From assembly GCA_001275005.1 (NCBI GenBank), contig JWZX01001947.1, positions 1 to 19,093 of the forward strand: a DNA stretch of 19,093 bases, read 5' to 3'. The notes beneath the pieces were generated by a model. It saw nothing but the letters and a program-made list of their open reading frames with translations, was not told where the DNA came from and searched no databases. Each line of letters begins with the position of its first letter. The first letter of the stretch is position 1. The position numbers were made by a program, and so were the translations under genes. Shown piece by piece: positions 16,166-19,093 of the stretch. Source of the DNA: Chrysochromulina tobinii (Eukaryota; Haptophyta; Prymnesiales; Chrysochromulinaceae).

Positions 16166-17104
16166 CCAACGGCACAGCCCCCGCGCCAAAGCAGCATCGG
16201 AAATGGTGGCGGCGGCGTCGGCTTCTTCATTGCAGCCTTGGCGAGCAACGAGGCACAACCGCCGCCGCCGCAGCCGCAGCCGCAACCGCAGCCGCAGCCG
16301 CAGCCGCAACCGCAGCCGCAGCCGCAGCCGCATCATCCCCCGCGCCAAAGCAGCATCCGAAGTGGTGGCGTCGGCTTCTTCATTGCAGCCTTGGCGAGCA
16401 ACGAGGCACAACCGCCGCCGCCGCAGCCGCAGCCGCAACCGCAGCCGCAACCGCAGCCGCAACCGCAGCCGCAGCCGCAGCCGCAGCCGCAGCCGCCCGA
16501 TGAACCGCTGCGCGGATACTGGCAGAATGCTCCACCACTCGCAGCACCCGATGGCTGCGACTGTGGCCAACCTCGGAATCCTCGGAATCTGGTAGATGGC
16601 ATTCACGTCTGTCGGTACTTTGGCCACTATGAGTGCGACTACTGTGGCCGACGGTGGAAGAGCCCGTGGTGCTGGAGGGACTTAGCAGTGCCCCAGCAGG
16701 GTATCGGCACGGGTGGCTCGTCCCGCCTTCACCTTGGCCATGAGAGCTTCGTTGCGCCGGATTGCCAAACCCAGCAGTGCCAAACCTGCGAGACGAGCAC
16801 GTGGCCGTACCAAACAGACCAACTTGACCCCGGCCGCCTGCACGCGGGTGCCGTAGTGCGAGTGCTCAGCGCATCTGACCAGGAGACAAGCCCGTACGTG
16901 GGCGAAACCGGCAGGCTAGTCGAAGTCGACTACCAGTCGGATCGCCCGTTCAAGGTGAAGTTCGATGACGGCCAAGAGTTGTGGTTCATGGAGAGTGAGC
17001 TCGAAAGGGTGGTTTCCGTGTCGCTGCAGCACGACTCGAGTCGCTGCAGCATGTGCCAGCGTCTCGGTTACGACTGCAGCGTGACGGGTAGACGAGGCAT
17101 CTGA
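15830..17104 (+). CDS. Ankyrin-repeat protein with Pro-Gln tracts and a zinc-finger (3CxxC-like) C-terminus
   Basis: 424 residues. Residues 40-95 (GWSLLHAAASKDHMRIVQMLLAAGA and the following helix pair) form one clear and one shortened ankyrin repeat. Compared with the neighbour gene, the second repeat has lost three residues (AKEHSAV versus AHEKGHSEV). A module follows twice (about 118-167 and 171-222): PRQSSI, GGVGFFIAALASNEAQ, PPPP and a long PQ run. The C-terminal part has CDCGQP, CRYFGHYECDYCGRRWKSPWCW, CQTQQCQTCET and finally CSMCQRLGYDC, matching the order of a 3CxxC-type zinc finger. A beta-rich segment, VGETGRLVEVDYQSDRPFKV to ELWFMESELERV, sits before the last Cys cluster. No signal peptide. 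ATG 15830 corresponds exactly to the start of the second paralogue. Confidence 0.75.
   Translation: MSDISSAFQLSLNGKEAELGSMLQSRMIDAAACQTTGMYSGWSLLHAAASKDHMRIVQMLLAAGAPASACTPKGKTPAQVAKEHSAVAALLQQAEASPEAAKRAAAAAMAAAPTAQPPRQSSIGNGGGGVGFFIAALASNEAQPPPPQPQPQPQPQPQPQPQPQPQPHHPPRQSSIRSGGVGFFIAALASNEAQPPPPQPQPQPQPQPQPQPQPQPQPQPQPPDEPLRGYWQNAPPLAAPDGCDCGQPRNPRNLVDGIHVCRYFGHYECDYCGRRWKSPWCWRDLAVPQQGIGTGGSSRLHLGHESFVAPDCQTQQCQTCETSTWPYQTDQLDPGRLHAGAVVRVLSASDQETSPYVGETGRLVEVDYQSDRPFKVKFDDGQELWFMESELERVVSVSLQHDSSRCSMCQRLGYDCSVTGRRGI
16178..16498 (+). repeat. Internal tandem duplication with (CCGCAG)n / (CCGCAA)n hexamers
   Basis: Two copies, about 16178-16333 and 16338-16498, each start with a PRQSSI-coding word and end in a run of CCGCAG/CCGCAA hexamers coding Pro-Gln. 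The unique part between (GGVGFFIAALASNEAQ) is nearly identical in both, pointing to a recent duplication. The hexamer run lengths differ. Confidence 0.9.
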
Positions 17105-18044
17105 GGTGACCATTTGACTTTTAGGCACGTGCAGAGCACGGGCGCGCGGCTCTCGGCCCGCGGGGCGGTGGCCGGTGGGGCGGGCGTGTGTGGCGTCCGA
17201 AGGAAATGCCTGAGGCTATTCTGAGGCTGCCCTGTCAGACGGTCTCTGCCGTCTTGTGTTAGTGTGTGGCCCTTGCCCTGGCTTGCGGCCCCCGGAGCGT
17301 GGCACCGCGCCCCGATTTCCTAATCGGGCGCGCGCTCGTGTTCGCCTTGTGGAATAGTGATCGCTTCTCGCGAGCGCGATTTCTTTCCTCGGGCGTGAGT
17401 CGCACGGGGGCTGCTCGGAAGCTCGCCTGTTGTAGTTCTCTGCGCACTCCGCGTGCAACGTCTAAGGTTACTCACGACTACTCAAGCAGTCACTCTTTCC
17501 CACGTGTGGCGACGTCCGGCGTTGTTGTTGCTCGGTTCAGACTGAGACTCGCAGCGTGGCCGTGGTTAAACTCGCAATATGTAACGCTCGATCTCGATAA
17601 ACGTAACGATAACGATCTAACTGACATCCCCGTACACGCCAAAGCAGGAAGCCGACTCTCGTAATCGACGCCCGCCTCGCGCCGAGAAGCTCGCCACGGA
17701 CGCGACCCGATACTCCGATCTCCGAACTCCTGTGTAGTGTGTACCGCGAATTTAAAGTTTTAAACCGCGAATACATGAACATGTAAAGTTACGTGACCTC
17801 GGGATTCGGGCGCCCGATCGACCCAAACTGTCAGCCGGAAGATACCGGGTACGTTCTTCCTGAACGCGTTTAGAAAGCCATCAACCGTTCAGAGGTTTCC
17901 TAAAAGGGATGCGGATTCCAGTAACACACGTTACTACCGGTACAAGTATCGAAACGGCCCGGGCGAACACGAGCCGCGCTCGGAAAACAAGGGCGACCAG
18001 AAGGTAGCGGAGCGAAGGCGTTTACCTCGTACCTCTCCAAATTG
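17105..18044. other. Intergenic region between the two ankyrin genes
   Basis: 940 bases. The left part is GC-rich with short unconvincing frames; the part around 17560-17800 is more AT-rich. A hairpin-capable stretch (CCCGAT and ATCGGG around TTCCTA, extended by GCG and CGC with one bulge) lies at 17307-17331. From 17887 the sequence resembles the region upstream of ankyrin gene 1, with a segment (about 17911-17969) that the first copy lacks. Confidence 0.5.
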
Positions 18045-18383
18045 ATGTCGGACATCAGCAGCGCATTCCAGCTCAGCCTGAATGGCAAAGAGGCGGAGCT
18101 CGCCTCGATGCTGAAGTCACGCATGATCGACGCAGACGCGTGCCAGACCACCGGCATGTACGCTGGCTGGAGTCTGCTGCATGCGGCAGCCAGCAAGGGC
18201 CACATGCGAATCGTTCAGAGGTTGCTGGCTGCAGGTGCGCCGGCGAGCGCATGCAACCCAAAGAGCAAGACGCCCGCGCAAGTTGCGCACGAAAAGGGGC
18301 ACTCTGAGGTCGCCGCACTGCTTCAGCAGGCGGAGGCGTCGCCAGAAGCTGCAATAGGTGCCGCGGCGGCAGCCATGGAAGCC
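17887..18383 (+). repeat. Segmental duplication, copy 2 (partner about 15676-16165)
   Basis: This is the second copy of the promoter-plus-ankyrin block. Relative to copy 1 it has an insertion after the shared 24-bp upstream word and keeps the full-length second ankyrin repeat. Confidence 0.85.
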
Positions 18384-19093
18384 GCTCCAACGCCGCCGCC
18401 CCCGCCTCCGCCGCTGCAGCACAGGAAGCCAGCGTGGTTCCGTGACCTCTTCGGCTTCGACGAGAGCAGCACGTGGGGAGACAATGTGAACCACTTCCAC
18501 ATGGATGGCGACACGCTCGTGTGCAGGACCGCTCCGCAGTTTCCAAGGCAGTTCGTTGGGCGTTTCGAGTGCCCGTCTGTCGCCGAACTGCGCAGCAAGC
18601 TGGCCGCCGCACAGGGTGCGGGCGCGCCGTCGGCCGGCCTTAGTTTCGCGCACCTTGCCGCGCCGGCGGGCGTCGGACCGCTACACCGCGAGCCGAGTAA
18701 TGCCGGTGCAGTCTTCCAGGCGGCCAGTCAGTTCAACTGCCTCGAGATGATGAGCCCCAGCGTGTCGCCCGCTGCTGGCGTTGGCATCTACGTCAACGAC
18801 CCGACGCAGGGCCCCGCGTGTGCGCTCGCGTGCCCGGCCGCGACCGTGTATCGCAACTACCTCGTGCAGCACGAGGGCAACACAGGGCAGCACCCCGTGC
18901 AGATTGACAATCTGAAGGCGGTGGGCGTGGCCGTCGGCAACGACGACGGGCGCTACTGGGCCATGCAGAACGGCTACGCGATGCCGGTGGGGCGCGACTC
19001 GTTGACCGAGCTCGCCGCACGCCTCAGGACGGAGCCCAACCTGGTCGAGCAGGCCGAGGCCGCGCTGCGCGTCGGCGTGCACTGGGAGACCTC
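18045..19093 (+). CDS. Ankyrin-repeat protein, paralogue of gene at 15830, with a different C-terminal domain; truncated by window edge
   Basis: From ATG 18045 the frame is open to the window end (349 codons). Residues 1-110 are nearly identical to the first ankyrin gene, with two full ankyrin repeats (GWSLLHAAASKGHMRIVQRL and TPAQVAHEKGHSEVAALL). After a poly-Pro linker the proteins part. Here the sequence goes on WFRDLFGFDES, then a DGDTLVC strand, GRFECPSVAELR and a long globular region with AGAVFQAASQFNCLEMMSPS, GVGIYVNDPTQGPACALACP, ATVYRNYLVQHEG and GRYWAMQNGYAMPV. This region has the composition of a folded, possibly enzymatic domain, but I cannot name the family with confidence. No intron is evident up to the edge. 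Confidence 0.7.
   Translation, partial: MSDISSAFQLSLNGKEAELASMLKSRMIDADACQTTGMYAGWSLLHAAASKGHMRIVQRLLAAGAPASACNPKSKTPAQVAHEKGHSEVAALLQQAEASPEAAIGAAAAAMEAAPTPPPPPPPLQHRKPAWFRDLFGFDESSTWGDNVNHFHMDGDTLVCRTAPQFPRQFVGRFECPSVAELRSKLAAAQGAGAPSAGLSFAHLAAPAGVGPLHREPSNAGAVFQAASQFNCLEMMSPSVSPAAGVGIYVNDPTQGPACALACPAATVYRNYLVQHEGNTGQHPVQIDNLKAVGVAVGNDDGRYWAMQNGYAMPVGRDSLTELAARLRTEPNLVEQAEAALRVGVHWET

Noticed and set aside
17307-17331. Hairpin with TTCCTA loop considered as a terminator or small RNA
   Set aside because: Intrinsic terminators do not apply to a eukaryotic nucleus, and one nine-pair bulged stem is not evidence for an RNA gene.
17266-17664. Plus-strand 132-codon frame in the intergenic region
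   Set aside because: No recognisable motif, mixed codon use across GC-rich and AT-rich parts, and no link to neighbours.

Overview
The window is nuclear DNA from a eukaryotic, probably flagellated and photosynthetic, GC-rich microalga. A haptophyte or a similar alga with a secondary plastid is my best guess, from general style only. The support is: GT-AG spliceosomal introns with CTGAY-like branch motifs; a tubulin tyrosine ligase-like enzyme; a RuBisCO LSMT-type SET methyltransferase; several signal-peptide plus transit-like leaders of the kind used for import into complex plastids; and protein-coding trinucleotide repeats. I see no operons, Shine-Dalgarno signals, tRNA, rRNA or CRISPR.

Layout. 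Positions 1-2658 (-) hold a three-exon TTLL-family gene that runs off the left edge. Positions 2964-3947 (-) encode a DHHC-type S-acyltransferase with an unusually degenerate zinc-binding domain. It starts head to head with a two-exon SET-domain methyltransferase (4022-5848, +). Next come a small endosulfine-like protein (6056-6430, -) and a divergently transcribed UPF0598/C8orf82-like protein with a mitochondrial-type leader (6676-7551, +). A poorly supported secreted ORF (8398-8952, +) runs into a dense ATGTATC/GATACAT repeat cluster (8744-9066), followed by a possible acidic exon on the minus strand (9078-9306). Positions 9894-10578 (+) encode a leader-bearing protein with three repeats of about 60 residues, broken by one extra G. 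Positions 10954-15528 (-) encode a 1524-residue UPF1/IGHMBP2-like SF1 helicase. Two paralogous ankyrin genes follow (15830-17104 and 18045 to beyond the right edge, +). They share promoter and N-terminus but have unrelated C-terminal modules.

The most striking structure is a family of tiny intron elements. A nearly identical core of about 32 nt, containing two CTGAT boxes and ending in CAG, forms two introns of the TTLL gene. Diverged relatives make up the intron of the SET gene about 3 kb away. Each intron lies between short direct repeats that include the donor GT, and each has been amplified in tandem together with a piece of the adjoining exon. In one case this gives four 21-nt frame-neutral mini-exons separated by 40-nt introns. 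This looks like introner-like intron gain followed by exon-intron tandem expansion.

The genes are otherwise a normal eukaryotic mixture with no evident joint pathway. Several are arranged divergently over short shared promoters (DHHC/SET, endosulfine/UPF0598, helicase/ankyrin).
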